A stretch of DNA of 64,000 nt from Streptomyces sp. NBC_00690 (GCF_036226685.1 NZ_CP109009.1:4278001-4342000), one strand, 5' to 3'; positions 36,224 to 45,163 are shown, counted from the first letter of the stretch. Numbers and translations are program-made. Notes: a model not told the origin generated them from the letters alone.

Positions 36224-37324
36224 TCAGTCGTCCGAGACGGTGTCGCGGACCGGCATGACCAGGGTCGTGAAGCTGCCCTGGTCGGCGGAGCGAACCACGA
36301 CCGGCTCTGTCGCCGACGAGACTTCCACCAGGACATCGGGCCCCACACTGGCATCCAGTGCAGGTAGTAGCACCGCTGGATCGAAGGCGATGCGCAGGGG
36401 CGGCCCGGTGCAGATGGCCCGGAGGCCCCCGGCCTCGGGGAGCGGGCTTGGGCCAGCGCTGGAGAGCACCAGTTGCTGCTGCTCATTCGTGTGCAGGGTG
36501 ATCGTCTCCCCCGGCGAGCTCATGGCCAGGGCCCTCCGGAGGGCCTCCCGGTCGATGACCAGCCGGTGCCGGGCTGCGGCAAGACCGTCCAGAACCATCC
36601 GGTAGTCGGGAAACACCCCGTCGAAGGCGTTCAGGAGGCGGACCTCGCCTTCGCCCCGCATCCGTACGACCGAACCGTCGACCTCAACGGTGACAAGCGC
36701 CTGGGACAGCGCCCACGAGGTAGCGTCTCTCAGATCGGCCAGGTCGATCAGTACCTGGCAGGTCTCGCACTCGAAGGGCTGGGAGTGGGGGCGCAGCACC
36801 CGCACGGCCATTCGATGACGGTCGGTGGCAACCAAGCGAATCTCCTGATGGCCGAGTTCGAGCAGTACACAGCCGAGTTCCGGAAAGCTCTCTCGGGTCG
36901 CGGCCGTGGCGACCGCGAACGCCACTTGTCGCACGGCACTCGACAACTCCGCCCCGCCGACGAGCGCCTGTGCCCTGCGCCGCCCCAACGGAAGGTCACT
37001 GAGGATGTCGTCGATCGCCGACTGTGCGGCAGCCGCCGTGACGCGCGTTCGCCGAGCATGCTTCTCCAGCACGTCCCGCGCCTCCTCGGCGGTGCCGTCC
37101 AGGACCAGTGAGGCATCCATGAGCGGCAGGCCGGCCTCCCGGAGGCGCCGGACCAGAGCGGCGCGCGGTTCCTGATCCGCGTCGTAGTAGCGATAGCCGG
37201 TCGTCGCATCCACCCGGGTGGGCCGAAGCACTCCGCAGTCGTCGTAGAACCTCAGGGCACTCGGCGCCAATCCCACCCGGCGGGCGAATGTCCCGATGCT
37301 CAACAGACCTTCGATCTCGTCCAT
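36224..37324 (-). CDS. MerR regulator fused to a DNA sliding-clamp (DnaN)-like region
   Basis: A 366-residue protein. Residues 7-75 are a MerR winged helix (LLSIGTFARRVGLAPSALRF, GYRYYDADQ), followed by a dimer helix to about 115. Residues about 127-361 look like domains 2 and 3 of the bacterial beta clamp. AVRQVAFAVAT...LVATDRHRMAVR (129-175) parallels the DnaN AVQQVAIAA...LASTDRYRFAVR pattern. FPDYR lies at 238-242, FDPAVLLPAL at 314-323 and the clamp C-terminal LVMPVR at 355-360. DnaN domain 1 is absent. Its promoter has MerR architecture (37332-37362). The protein may sense a clamp-binding partner, which is inference. Confidence 0.88.
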   Translation of the reverse strand: MDEIEGLLSIGTFARRVGLAPSALRFYDDCGVLRPTRVDATTGYRYYDADQEPRAALVRRLREAGLPLMDASLVLDGTAEEARDVLEKHARRTRVTAAAAQSAIDDILSDLPLGRRRAQALVGGAELSSAVRQVAFAVATAATRESFPELGCVLLELGHQEIRLVATDRHRMAVRVLRPHSQPFECETCQVLIDLADLRDATSWALSQALVTVEVDGSVVRMRGEGEVRLLNAFDGVFPDYRMVLDGLAAARHRLVIDREALRRALAMSSPGETITLHTNEQQQLVLSSAGPSPLPEAGGLRAICTGPPLRIAFDPAVLLPALDASVGPDVLVEVSSATEPVVVRSADQGSFTTLVMPVRDTVSDD

Positions 37325-37331
37325 GTCGCCG

Positions 37332-37362
37332 ATTGTCGACGTTCAACCAACGTGAAGGTCAA
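37332..37362 (-). promoter_or_regulatory. MerR-type promoter with 19-bp spacer and operator dyad
   Basis: On the minus strand the -35 is TTGACC (37362-37357) and the -10 is GACAAT (37337-37332), separated by 19 bp. The spacer holds the inverted repeat ACGTT-N5-AACGT (37339-37353). This is the geometry MerR proteins untwist. Transcription would start at about the ATG (37324), predicting a leaderless mRNA. The divergent methyltransferase gene lies on the other side. Confidence 0.65.
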
Positions 37363-37534
37363 AGGGTGTCAGCCGGGAGGAACCCAGGTGGCGTACGGCC
37401 CAAGATGGAGGCTGGCTATGGCTCGGCCTCCACTTGTTGCCGAACCGGCAACCACGTTTGACGCACTCTTCCCACCCGGCGACCCTGAGCCCAGGTGCCG
37501 CTGGCACCGCGCAGTCGTCGCGAAGGGGATCTCC

Positions 37535-38173
37535 ATGTCGATACCGCTGCCCACCGGCCCGACACAGTTCTGGGAGGAGCGCTACCGCTCCAGCGAGCGT
37601 GTCTGGAGCGGCAACCCGAACGCACTCCTCGTACGTGAGATCAGTGCTCTGGAACCGGGCAGCGCCCTGGATCTGGGCTGTGGTGAAGGCGCCGACTCCG
37701 TATGGCTGGCGTCCCTCGGATGGCGGGTGACCGGTGTGGACATCTCCCCCACGGCACTGGAGCGGGCGGCGTACCATGCCGCGGAGGCCGGTCTCGCCGA
37801 GCGGGTGACGTTCGAGCGCCACGAACTCGGAGTGACCTTCCCGGAGGGAAGCTTCGATCTGGTCAGCGCACAGTTCCTTCAGTCGCCTGTGGCTCTGGAC
37901 CAGGACGGCGTGCTCAAGCAGGCCGCGGAAGCGGTCGCACCGGGCGGTACCCTCCTCGTCGTCATGCACGCCGGATGGCCGACGTGGATGGAGGAGCACG
38001 AGTACCCGTTCGACGCCGCCTTCCCCACGCTCCAGGACGTACTCGCCGCGCTCGCGCTCCCACCCAGCTGGCGGGTGGAGACCCTGGAGACCGTGGAAAG
38101 ACCCTCTCCGTCCCCCGACGGCAAGCCCGGCACCCGGGCGGACAACGTGTGGAGGCTGACCCGCACCAGCTGA
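37535..38173 (+). CDS. Class I SAM-dependent methyltransferase
   Basis: A methyltransferase of 212 residues. Motif I is SALDLGCGEGADSVWLA, motif II is VTGVDISPTALERAA and the post-motif strand is FDLVSAQFLQSP. The N-terminal FWEERYRSSERVWSGNPN is typical of thiopurine/tellurite-type and related small-molecule methyltransferases. The ATG at 37535 follows GAAGGGGA. It is divergent from the MerR-clamp gene, with a 210-bp gap that could share regulation. Confidence 0.87.
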   Translation: MSIPLPTGPTQFWEERYRSSERVWSGNPNALLVREISALEPGSALDLGCGEGADSVWLASLGWRVTGVDISPTALERAAYHAAEAGLAERVTFERHELGVTFPEGSFDLVSAQFLQSPVALDQDGVLKQAAEAVAPGGTLLVVMHAGWPTWMEEHEYPFDAAFPTLQDVLAALALPPSWRVETLETVERPSPSPDGKPGTRADNVWRLTRTS

Positions 38174-38318
38174 CCGGCTCCTGCGTCGACGCCACCGGCG
38201 AGGGCCTGGGCACGGACTGCCAGAGCGGCCCCCACATGGACAAGCCCCGGGAAAGCATGACCGGCTCAATTGCGCCGCACGGTCGATGCGCTTCCCGGGC
38301 TCCGGGCCGGTGGGCGGA

Positions 38319-39152
38319 TCAGCGCAGTCCGGCGAAGAGATCGTTCTCGGGTATGGCGGCGCCGGTGGCGTCCTGGACGCGTAGGAAGGTCTCCATGCCC
38401 ATCAGCTCGCCGAACCTCTCCTTGCCCATCTTGAGGAAGAAGATGTTCTCGCCCTGACTGGCGTGCGCGGCCAACGCGTCGAACTTCTGACTGCTGAACG
38501 CGATGGTGTCCACCCAGGTGGTGATCTCATCGTCGGGGAGGCCAATCTCGGCCATCGCGGCGGCCTCGGCAGGATCCGGCTCCGGCATGTCCTCATGGAA
38601 CTCGTGCATGATCTCGCCGAACCGCTGCATCCCCGAGCGGGGCATCGTGGTCCAGTACACCTTCGGTGTCAGCTCGGTCATCTCCAGCGCCGCCATCGTG
38701 ATGCGATGGGCCTGGATGTGGTCGGGATGGCCGTAGAAGCCGTTCTCGTCGTAGGTGACAACCACATCAGGTCGGTAGTGCCGCATGAGTTCCGCGAGTC
38801 GGGCCGCGCCTTCCTGCACGGGGGTCTGCCAGAAGGATCCGGGGGCTTCGTTGCTCGGCCAACCCATCATTCCGGAGTCGGCATAGTCCAGCATCTCCAG
38901 ATCGCTGATCTTCAGGACGTCACAGCTCGCCTGGAGTTCTTGACGGCGCATCGAGGCGACCGCCGCCGGATCGTGCCCTGGATCGCCCGGCTTGACACCC
39001 CCCGGTCCATCACCGCAACCGCCGTCGGTACAGGTCACGAGAACCGTGCGGATGCCTTCCGCCGCGTACCGCGCGAGGACCCCTCCGGTTCCGGTGGCCT
39101 CGTCGTCGGGGTGTGCGTGTACGGCCATGAGCGTCAAGGGCCGGTCAGTCAT
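38319..39152 (-). CDS. PIG-L family deacetylase, mycothiol conjugate amidase-like
   Basis: A zinc-dependent N-acetylglucosamine deacetylase/amidase of 277 residues. It has the metal motif HAHPDDEATGTGGVLARYA, the VTCTDGGCGD loop, VVVTYDENGFYGHPDHIQAH with the second zinc histidine, and a long C-terminal region as in Mca. In actinobacteria this family includes MshB and Mca of mycothiol metabolism. Which of these, or a further paralogue, cannot be fixed from sequence alone. It is convergent with the methyltransferase gene. Confidence 0.87.
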   Translation of the reverse strand: MTDRPLTLMAVHAHPDDEATGTGGVLARYAAEGIRTVLVTCTDGGCGDGPGGVKPGDPGHDPAAVASMRRQELQASCDVLKISDLEMLDYADSGMMGWPSNEAPGSFWQTPVQEGAARLAELMRHYRPDVVVTYDENGFYGHPDHIQAHRITMAALEMTELTPKVYWTTMPRSGMQRFGEIMHEFHEDMPEPDPAEAAAMAEIGLPDDEITTWVDTIAFSSQKFDALAAHASQGENIFFLKMGKERFGELMGMETFLRVQDATGAAIPENDLFAGLR

Positions 39153-39789
39153 GAAACTGTCCTCCTACAGAAGTAAGTGCTGGTCCGAGTGGGCGGCGGG
39201 CATACCGCGATCCCGGGCCTCGGACTCTGGCGTTCTGGCGTTCTGGCGTTCTGGCGTTCTGGTGGGGCGTATGGCCTGGTGGTCGCCGTGTCGCCGCCCC
39301 CGCGGTGCCCGGCCGTCAATCGATGCAACGGTTCCAGCCGAACCGACTGTTCCCGGCGCGGTCGTCTGGCCTTTCGGACGTCGGCATTCAACGCGAACGA
39401 GGTACGGACGCGACCTGTACGTCCCAGCTATGTCCCAGCCCACCGCGGCTCAGACTCCCAGCCCCCGACACCAACCGTGGGATGCCGACATGCATGCTGA
39501 GACCTGGCCGGCGGGCGTCTGTAAGGTCTCGCCGCTCGCGATATGTCGACCTTGCCCGACCTGGGCCTTCTTGGCTGTCTCACGGCCTTGTCACCCATGA
39601 TCAGCCTCAAATACGTGGCACTTCCTCGCGAGGGCGAAGTCGAGATCAGGCGGCTTGCCCGTGTCGGCCGAGTACACCACGCTGAGCCCCGAGCACGAGG
39701 ACTGCCGGCGAGCCCAGATCGCGCACCGATGAGTTCCCCGCACCACGCAGGTCCTATAGGCCGGACACCCACGGACGGAAGGCTAGGCC
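39153..39789. other. 637-bp gap between the PIG-L and DHFR-like genes
   Basis: Apart from the tandem repeat at 39226 I see no gene with start signals or family resemblance on either strand. The open frames here are arginine/proline-rich and look random. Promoters of the flanking divergent genes must lie here, but none stands out. Confidence 0.5.
39226..39265. repeat. 8-bp tandem repeat, five units
   Basis: Four perfect units of TCTGGCGT (39226-39257) are followed by a diverged fifth (TCTGGTGG). They lie in the non-coding gap upstream of the PIG-L gene. Confidence 0.9.
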
Positions 39790-40353
39790 ATGCGGAAACT
39801 GATCTACGGCATGAACCTGACGCTGGACGGCTTCATCGCCGCGCCTGGCGACGACATCGGCTGGAGCGTACCGAGCGACGAGCTGTTCCAGTTTTGGTCC
39901 GACCAGTTGCAGGCGACCGACCTGACGCTGTACGGGCGCAAGCTGTGGCAGACGATGAGCTCCTACTGGCCGACCGGCGACCAGCAGCCGGGCGCCACCC
40001 CGGCGGAGATCGAGTTCGCGCGCCGCTGGCGGGACATGTCGAAGGTGGTGTTCTCCTCGACGATCGACAAGGTCGACTGGAACACCCGCCTGGTCACCGG
40101 CGACGCGGTCGCCGAGCTCACCCGGCTCAAGGCCGAGGACGGCGGCCCGATGGACATCGGCGGCGCGACGCTCGCCGGGGCGGCCATGCGGGCCGGGCTG
40201 ATCGACGAGTACGTGCTGGCCACCGCGCCGGTCCTGGTGGGCGGCGGCACGCCGTTCTTCACCGTGCTGGACAACTGGGTGAACCTCAACCTGGTGGAGA
40301 CGCGCACCCTTCCCGGCGGCGTGATCTTGACCAGGTACGAGACAAGGCACTGA
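39790..40353 (+). CDS. Dihydrofolate reductase family protein (RibD C-terminal type)
   Basis: An NADPH-dependent reductase-like protein of 187 residues. It begins MRKLIYGMNLTLDGFIAAPG, has TLYGRKLWQTMSSYWP and KVVFSSTIDKVDWNTRLV, the nucleotide-binding IGGATLAGAAMRAGLIDEYV and LVGGGTPFF. This matches the RibD/YwjB-like group rather than true FolA, so dihydrofolate may not be the substrate. The ATG at 39790 follows GGAAGGC. Codon choice (many CTG, ACG, GCG) looks slightly different from neighbours, a weak hint of transfer. Confidence 0.87.
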   Translation: MRKLIYGMNLTLDGFIAAPGDDIGWSVPSDELFQFWSDQLQATDLTLYGRKLWQTMSSYWPTGDQQPGATPAEIEFARRWRDMSKVVFSSTIDKVDWNTRLVTGDAVAELTRLKAEDGGPMDIGGATLAGAAMRAGLIDEYVLATAPVLVGGGTPFFTVLDNWVNLNLVETRTLPGGVILTRYETRH

Positions 40354-40387
40354 GCAGCAGCACCCACGCGCTGGTCTCACCGTCGTC

Positions 40388-41875
40388 TCAGGTCTGCGCC
40401 ATGTCCACGAACCGCGAATAGTGCCCTTGGAAGGCAACCGTGATCGTCGCTGTGGGGCCATTACGGTGCTTGGCGACGATCAGGTCTGCCTCACCCGCCC
40501 GGGGGGACTCCTTCTCGTACGCGTCCTCGCGGTGCAGCAGGATCACCATGTCCGCGTCCTGCTCGATGGATCCCGATTCACGCAGGTCGGAGACCATGGG
40601 CTTCTTGTCGGTGCGCTGCTCAGGGCCACGGTTGAGCTGGGAGAGGGCGATGACCGGGACCTCTAGCTCCTTCGCGAGGAGCTTGAGGTTACGGGACATG
40701 TCCGAGACCTCTTGCTGTCGGCTCTCGGCTCGCTTGGAGCCGCCGGACTGCATCAGCTGAAGGTAGTCGATGACCACCAGTTTGAGGTTGTTGCGCTGCT
40801 TCAGCCTTCGGCACTTCGCCCGGATCTCCATCATGGAGAGGTTGGGGGAGTCATCGATGTACAGGGGAGCCTGGGAGACGTCCGGCATCCGACGCGCCAG
40901 GCGCGTCCAGTCGTCGTCGGTCATGGTGCCGGACCGCATGTGGTGCAGTGCCACCCGGGCCTCGGCGGAGAGCAGTCGCATCGCGATCTCGTTGCGTCCC
41001 ATTTCCAGGGAGAAGATCACGCTGGGCAGATTGTTCTTGATCGAACAGGCTCGGGCGAAGTCCAGTGCCAGGGTCGACTTGCCCATCGCCGGACGCGCGG
41101 CGATCACGATCATCTGGCCCGGGTGCAGTCCGTTCGTCAGCGAGTCGAAATCGGTGAAGCCCGTGGGCACACCGGTCATCTCACCGCTACGGGACCCGAT
41201 CGCCTCGATCTCGTCGAGCGCACCTTCCATGATCTCGCCGAGGGGGAGGTAGTCCTCGCTGGTGCGCTGCTCGGTGACCGCGTAGATCTCGGCCTGGGCG
41301 GAGTTGACGATCTCGTCGACGTCACCGTCGGCCGCGTATCCCATTTGTGTGATCTTGGTGCCTGCCTCCACCAGCCGCCGCAGCACGGCCCGCTCATGGA
41401 CGATCTCCGCGTAGTAGGAGGCGTTCGCTGCGGTGGGCACCGACTGCACGAGGGTGTGGAGATAGGGGGCACCGCCGACACGGGTGATCTCTCCCCGCTT
41501 GACCAGTTCCGCCGCCACGGTGATGGGGTCCGCGGGCTCGCCCTTGGCATAGAGGTCGAGGATGGCCGTGTAGACGGTCTCGTGCGCGGGCCGATAGAAG
41601 TCATGGCCCTTGATGATCTCCACGACATCGGCGATCGCGTCCTTGGAGAGGAGCATGCCACCGAGAACGGACTGTTCCGCGTCGAGGTCCTGCGGGGGAA
41701 CCCGCTCGAAGCCGGAGGAGCCTCCGTCCCAACCGCCGTTGTCCCGCCCGCGCTCGTGCTGGTCCTCGCGGCCACCGCCGCGCTGGTCGTTGCGGCGTTG
41801 GCGGGAGACGGGCAGACGATCGCCGGGGCCGGTTTCGGCCGCCCACGGGTCGTCCAAGGGCTCGGAAATGCTCAC
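40388..41875 (-). CDS. dnaB: Replicative DNA helicase DnaB
   Basis: The hexameric replication-fork helicase, 495 residues. A disordered Arg/Gly-rich N-terminus precedes the primase-interacting domain (PPQDLDAEQSVLGGMLLSKD). The RecA-like motor has Walker A AARPAMGKSTLALDFA, Walker B LVVIDYLQLM and the arginine-rich QLNRGPEQRTDKKPMVSDLR. There is no intein, which sets it apart from some mycobacterial DnaB genes. It starts with an ATG at 41875. DnaA-box-like sites lie 150-240 bp upstream. Confidence 0.97.
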   Translation of the reverse strand: MSISEPLDDPWAAETGPGDRLPVSRQRRNDQRGGGREDQHERGRDNGGWDGGSSGFERVPPQDLDAEQSVLGGMLLSKDAIADVVEIIKGHDFYRPAHETVYTAILDLYAKGEPADPITVAAELVKRGEITRVGGAPYLHTLVQSVPTAANASYYAEIVHERAVLRRLVEAGTKITQMGYAADGDVDEIVNSAQAEIYAVTEQRTSEDYLPLGEIMEGALDEIEAIGSRSGEMTGVPTGFTDFDSLTNGLHPGQMIVIAARPAMGKSTLALDFARACSIKNNLPSVIFSLEMGRNEIAMRLLSAEARVALHHMRSGTMTDDDWTRLARRMPDVSQAPLYIDDSPNLSMMEIRAKCRRLKQRNNLKLVVIDYLQLMQSGGSKRAESRQQEVSDMSRNLKLLAKELEVPVIALSQLNRGPEQRTDKKPMVSDLRESGSIEQDADMVILLHREDAYEKESPRAGEADLIVAKHRNGPTATITVAFQGHYSRFVDMAQT

Positions 41876-42023
41876 CGGGCCACCTCCTCCCGTCCGCTGA
41901 GCGGACCTCGCCGTGCCCTCTCTTTCTACGGCACGGCACTGACAAAACGAGCGGCTCGGCCCCGCTTCCGGCGCGTCGAGCGACGGTCCACGGTAGGCCC
42001 CTCACCACCGTCAGCCAATCTGG

Positions 42024-42112
42024 TTATCCACAGGCCATGTGGATGACCGACCAGATGCTGTGGAGAACTCGTCGTAACCTGTGCACGGACCGGGGGACAG
42101 CACTGTGGACAA
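42024..42112. promoter_or_regulatory. DnaA-box cluster upstream of dnaB
   Basis: Exact TTATCCACA lies at 42024-42032 (plus) and exact TTGTCCACA at 42104-42112 (minus). Two near matches lie between them on the minus strand (TCATCCACA at 42039, TTCTCCACA at 42059). They occupy the 424-bp gap (41876-42299) between the divergent dnaB and MATE genes, where nothing else is recognised. The spacing is looser than at an origin. Confidence 0.5.
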
Positions 42113-42299
42113 CATCCCATTCGCCGCGACGCACACACCTTGACCTGCGACTTCTCCATCCACCGGCTGTGGGGGAGAAAAACTTTTCCAACCGGACCAA
42201 GATCAGAACAATCGACGCACAGCCAAGTCGACTTCCTGGTCGAAAGTAAGGATCAATGTCATATTGCAGCTCTTACCTGTGGAAGATTACATTGGGCGC

Positions 42300-43637
42300 A
42301 TGACACAGGCACCCACGGCTCCGAAAGCGCTTCGCCGACGGCACGATCGAGAGATCGTCGCCCTCGCCGTCCCCGCCTTCGGAGCGCTCGTCGCCGAACC
42401 GCTCTTCGTGATCGTCGACAGCGCCATCGTGGGCCATCTGGGAACGCACCAACTCGCCGGTCTCGCCATTGCGGCATCGCTCCTCCTGACCGCGGTGAGC
42501 ATCTTCGTCTTCCTCGCCTATGCGACAACCGCCGCCGTCGCCCGAAGGGTCGGCTCGGGCGATCTCCCCGCTGCCATCCGACAAGGCATGGACGGCATCT
42601 GGCTCGCGGCGTTCCTGGGCCTGGCCATGGTCGCTCTCACCTTCCCGTCCGCTCCCTGGCTGATCGACGTCTTGGGCGCCTCCGACACGGCCGCCCCCTA
42701 CGCGATCACCTATCTACAGATCTCCAGCTTCGGCATCCCCGCGATGTTGATCGTCTTTGCCGCCACAGGCGTTCTCCGCGGGCTTCAGGACACCAAGACC
42801 CCGCTCTATGTCGCCATTGGAGGCTTCACCGCCAACGCGATCCTCAATGTGGTCTTGGTCTACGGAGCCGGCTGGGGCATCGCGGGCTCCGCCTGGGGCA
42901 CCGTCCTCGCACAGTTCGGTATGGCCATCGCCTATCTGGCCGTCGTGATACGCGGTGCCCGACGCCACAACGCCTCGCTCAGGCCCGACGCCGCAGGAAT
43001 CCGGGCCAGCGCCCAAGCAGGAGCACCTCTGCTCATCCGTACGCTCTCGCTGCGCGCGGTTCTGATGATCGCCACGGCCGTGGCCGCCAGGCTCGGCGAC
43101 ACCGACGTCGCCGCCCATCAGATCGTGCTCTCCCTATGGAGCTTGATGGCCTTCGCCCTCGACGCGATAGCCATAGCCGGACAAGCGATCGTCGGCCGCT
43201 ACCTGGGGGCTGGTGATGCCGAAGGAGCGCGCCAGGTATGTCGTCGCATGGTGCAGTGGGGGGTGGCCTCCGGCGTGGTCCTCGGCATTCTCCTGATGGC
43301 CCTGCGTCCCCTCTTCGTCCCGCTCTTCAGCGGTGACCAAGCCGTACACGACACACTCTTCCCCGCACTGCTCGTGATCGCCGTCTCCCAACCCATCGCC
43401 GGTGTGGTCTTCGTCCTCGACGGCGTATTGATGGGAGCGGGGGACGGCCCGTATCTGGCCTGGGCCATGCTCGCGACTCTGGCAGTGTTCGCACCCGTCG
43501 CCCTGCTCGTCCCGTCCCTGGGCGGCGGACTGACCGCGCTGTGGTGGGCTATGACTCTGATGATGACCATGCGCTTGGTGACCCTCTGGCTGCGCATGCG
43601 ATCCGGCCGGTGGATTGTGGTCGGGGCGACTCGCTGA
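42300..43637 (+). CDS. MATE family multidrug/sodium antiporter
   Basis: A 12-helix efflux transporter of 445 residues. The N-terminal segment VALAVPAFGALVAEPLFVIV with the following DSAIVGHLGT is the MATE signature and resembles the DinF branch. Other features are VLRGLQDTKTPLY in the first half and the repeated QAIVGRYLGAGD in the second. The ATG at 42300 is chosen over the upstream frame, which is unconserved. It is divergent from dnaB and convergent with rplI. Confidence 0.92.
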   Translation: MTQAPTAPKALRRRHDREIVALAVPAFGALVAEPLFVIVDSAIVGHLGTHQLAGLAIAASLLLTAVSIFVFLAYATTAAVARRVGSGDLPAAIRQGMDGIWLAAFLGLAMVALTFPSAPWLIDVLGASDTAAPYAITYLQISSFGIPAMLIVFAATGVLRGLQDTKTPLYVAIGGFTANAILNVVLVYGAGWGIAGSAWGTVLAQFGMAIAYLAVVIRGARRHNASLRPDAAGIRASAQAGAPLLIRTLSLRAVLMIATAVAARLGDTDVAAHQIVLSLWSLMAFALDAIAIAGQAIVGRYLGAGDAEGARQVCRRMVQWGVASGVVLGILLMALRPLFVPLFSGDQAVHDTLFPALLVIAVSQPIAGVVFVLDGVLMGAGDGPYLAWAMLATLAVFAPVALLVPSLGGGLTALWWAMTLMMTMRLVTLWLRMRSGRWIVVGATR

Positions 43638-43696
43638 CCCCAGCTGCGGCCGTCCGGATCGTGACCGGATGCTCCCATGGATTGCCGTGTTTCACG

Positions 43697-43710
43697 GTTT
43701 CACGTGAAAC
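43697..43710. promoter_or_regulatory. parS: parS site inside a larger inverted repeat
   Basis: Perfect GTTTCACGTGAAAC. Just before it (43687-43695) is a half copy, GTGTTTCAC. The outer arms TGCCGTGTTTCAC (43683-43695) and GTGAAACACGGCA (43704-43716) form a 13-bp inverted repeat that uses one half of the site. Confidence 0.93.
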
Positions 43711-43738
43711 ACGGCAGCCCACCGGAGCGCAGACAGTA

Positions 43739-43773
43739 GAAGAGGGCCGCACCCAGGGGGTGCGGCCCTCTTC
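43739..43773. terminator. Bidirectional terminator of the MATE gene and rplI operon
   Basis: A perfect 16-bp stem (43739-43754 with 43758-43773) and 3-nt loop lie between the convergent MATE and rplI genes, 22 bp after the rplI stop. Confidence 0.88.
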
Positions 43774-43795
43774 CTTGTTCAGTCGCTTACCGCGT

Positions 43796-44242
43796 TCAGG
43801 CGGCGATGACCTCGACGCCAAGCTTCGCGGCGACCTCGGGGTGCAGACGCACGGACACCTGGTGCGAGCCCAGGGTCTTGATCGGCGCACCGAGCTCCAC
43901 ACGACGCTTGTCGACCTCCGGGCCACCGGCGGACTTGATCGCCGTGGCGATGTCAGCCGGAGTCACGGAACCGAAGAGACGGCCGGCGTCGCCGGAGCGA
44001 ACAGCCAGACGCACCTTGACGCCCTCAAGCTTGGCCTTGACCTCATTGGCCTGCTCGATGGTCGCGATCTCGTGGATCTTGCGGGCGCGGCGGATCTGCG
44101 CCACGTCCTTCTCGCCGCCCTTGGTCCAGCGGATCGCGAAACCGCGCGGGACCAGGTAGTTGCGGGCGTATCCGTCCTTGACGTCGACGACATCGCCGGC
44201 GGCACCGAGGCCAGTGACCTCGTGAGTGAGGATGATCTTCAT
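43796..44242 (-). CDS. rplI: 50S ribosomal protein L9
   Basis: L9, 148 residues, binds 23S rRNA near domain V and bridges to neighbouring ribosomes. It begins [20 protein letters not shown], followed by the Gly/Lys-rich [15 protein letters not shown] and a long connecting helix. It is the last gene of rpsF-ssb-rpsR-rplI, 17 bp after rpsR, and is followed by a strong terminator. Confidence 0.98.
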   Translation of the reverse strand: MKIILTHEVTGLGAAGDVVDVKDGYARNYLVPRGFAIRWTKGGEKDVAQIRRARKIHEIATIEQANEVKAKLEGVKVRLAVRSGDAGRLFGSVTPADIATAIKSAGGPEVDKRRVELGAPIKTLGSHQVSVRLHPEVAAKLGVEVIAA

Positions 44243-44259
44243 GATTCGGTCACCCTCCC

Positions 44260-44496
44260 TTAGCGCGCGGTGGACGTGTAGGGCAGCAGCGCCATCTCAC
44301 GGCTGTTCTTCACGGCCGTGGCGACGTCACGCTGATGCTGCGTGCAGTTGCCGGTAACGCGGCGGGCACGGATCTTGCCACGGTCGGAAATGAACTTCCG
44401 CAGCATGTTCGTGTCCTTGTAGTCCACGTATACGGTCTTGTCCTTGCAGAATGCGCAGACCTTCTTCTTCGGCTTGCGCACAGGCGGCTTCGCCAT
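44260..44496 (-). CDS. rpsR: 30S ribosomal protein S18, cysteine-containing form
   Basis: S18, 78 residues, binds the central domain of 16S rRNA next to S6. It keeps CAFC and a third cysteine in [12 protein letters not shown], the zinc-binding (C+) form. Streptomyces often carries a second, zinc-free paralogue under Zur control elsewhere. It lies 55 bp after ssb and 17 bp before rplI. Confidence 0.98.
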   Translation of the reverse strand: MAKPPVRKPKKKVCAFCKDKTVYVDYKDTNMLRKFISDRGKIRARRVTGNCTQHQRDVATAVKNSREMALLPYTSTAR

Positions 44497-44551
44497 GGTG
44501 TATCTCCTGTGTGATCAAGAAGTGGGGAACGAGCTCCCCTGGAGGAATCCC

Positions 44552-45163
44552 CTAGAAGGGGGGCTCGTCCGAGTAGCCGCCGCCAGAGCCACCGGAAGCA
44601 CCGCCGGAGCTTCCGCCCCAGCCGCCTCCGCCGCCGCCCTGCTGCTGCTGACCGCCGCTGGCCGGAGCACTCGTGGCCCACGGGTCGTCTGCGGGTGCTG
44701 CCCCGCCGCCGCCCTGCTGGCCACCAGAGTTTCCACCCCAGCTACCGCCGCCCTGCTGCTGACCGCCGCCACCGCCGTAGCCGCCCTGGCCACCTCGACC
44801 GGTGGTCTTGGTGACCTTGGCCGTGGCGTTCTTGAGACTGGGGCCGACTTCCTCGACGTCCAGCTCGTAGACCGTGCGCTTGACGCCTTCGCGGTCGTCG
44901 TAGGACCGCTGCTTCAAACGGCCCTGCACGACAACACGCATACCGCGTTGCAGCGACTCTGCGACATTCTCCGCCGCCTGACGCCAGACCGAGCAGGTCA
45001 GGAACAGGCTGTCGCCGTCCTTCCACTCATTGGTCTGCTTGTCGAACATGCGGGGAGTGGACGCGATACGGAACTTCGCGACCGCCGCACCGGATGCGGT
45101 GAAGCGCAGCTCGGGGTCGTCGACGAGATTGCCGACGACCGTGATGACGGTCTCGCCTGCCAT
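44552..45163 (-). CDS. ssb: Single-stranded DNA-binding protein
   Basis: SSB, 203 residues. The OB fold (residues 1-110) starts [20 protein letters not shown] and includes [20 protein letters not shown]. The middle is Gly/Gln-rich and flexible. The C-terminal tip SDEPPF is the acidic peptide that recruits replication and repair proteins. It sits between rpsF and rpsR, as in most actinobacteria. Confidence 0.97.
   Translation of the reverse strand: MAGETVITVVGNLVDDPELRFTASGAAVAKFRIASTPRMFDKQTNEWKDGDSLFLTCSVWRQAAENVAESLQRGMRVVVQGRLKQRSYDDREGVKRTVYELDVEEVGPSLKNATAKVTKTTGRGGQGGYGGGGGQQQGGGSWGGNSGGQQGGGGAAPADDPWATSAPASGGQQQQGGGGGGWGGSSGGASGGSGGGYSDEPPF

Noticed and set aside
38242..38300. Terminator between the methyltransferase and PIG-L genes
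   Set aside because: The arms around CCCGGGAA and TTCCCGGG pair only with several interruptions and a long loop, so it is too weak to call.
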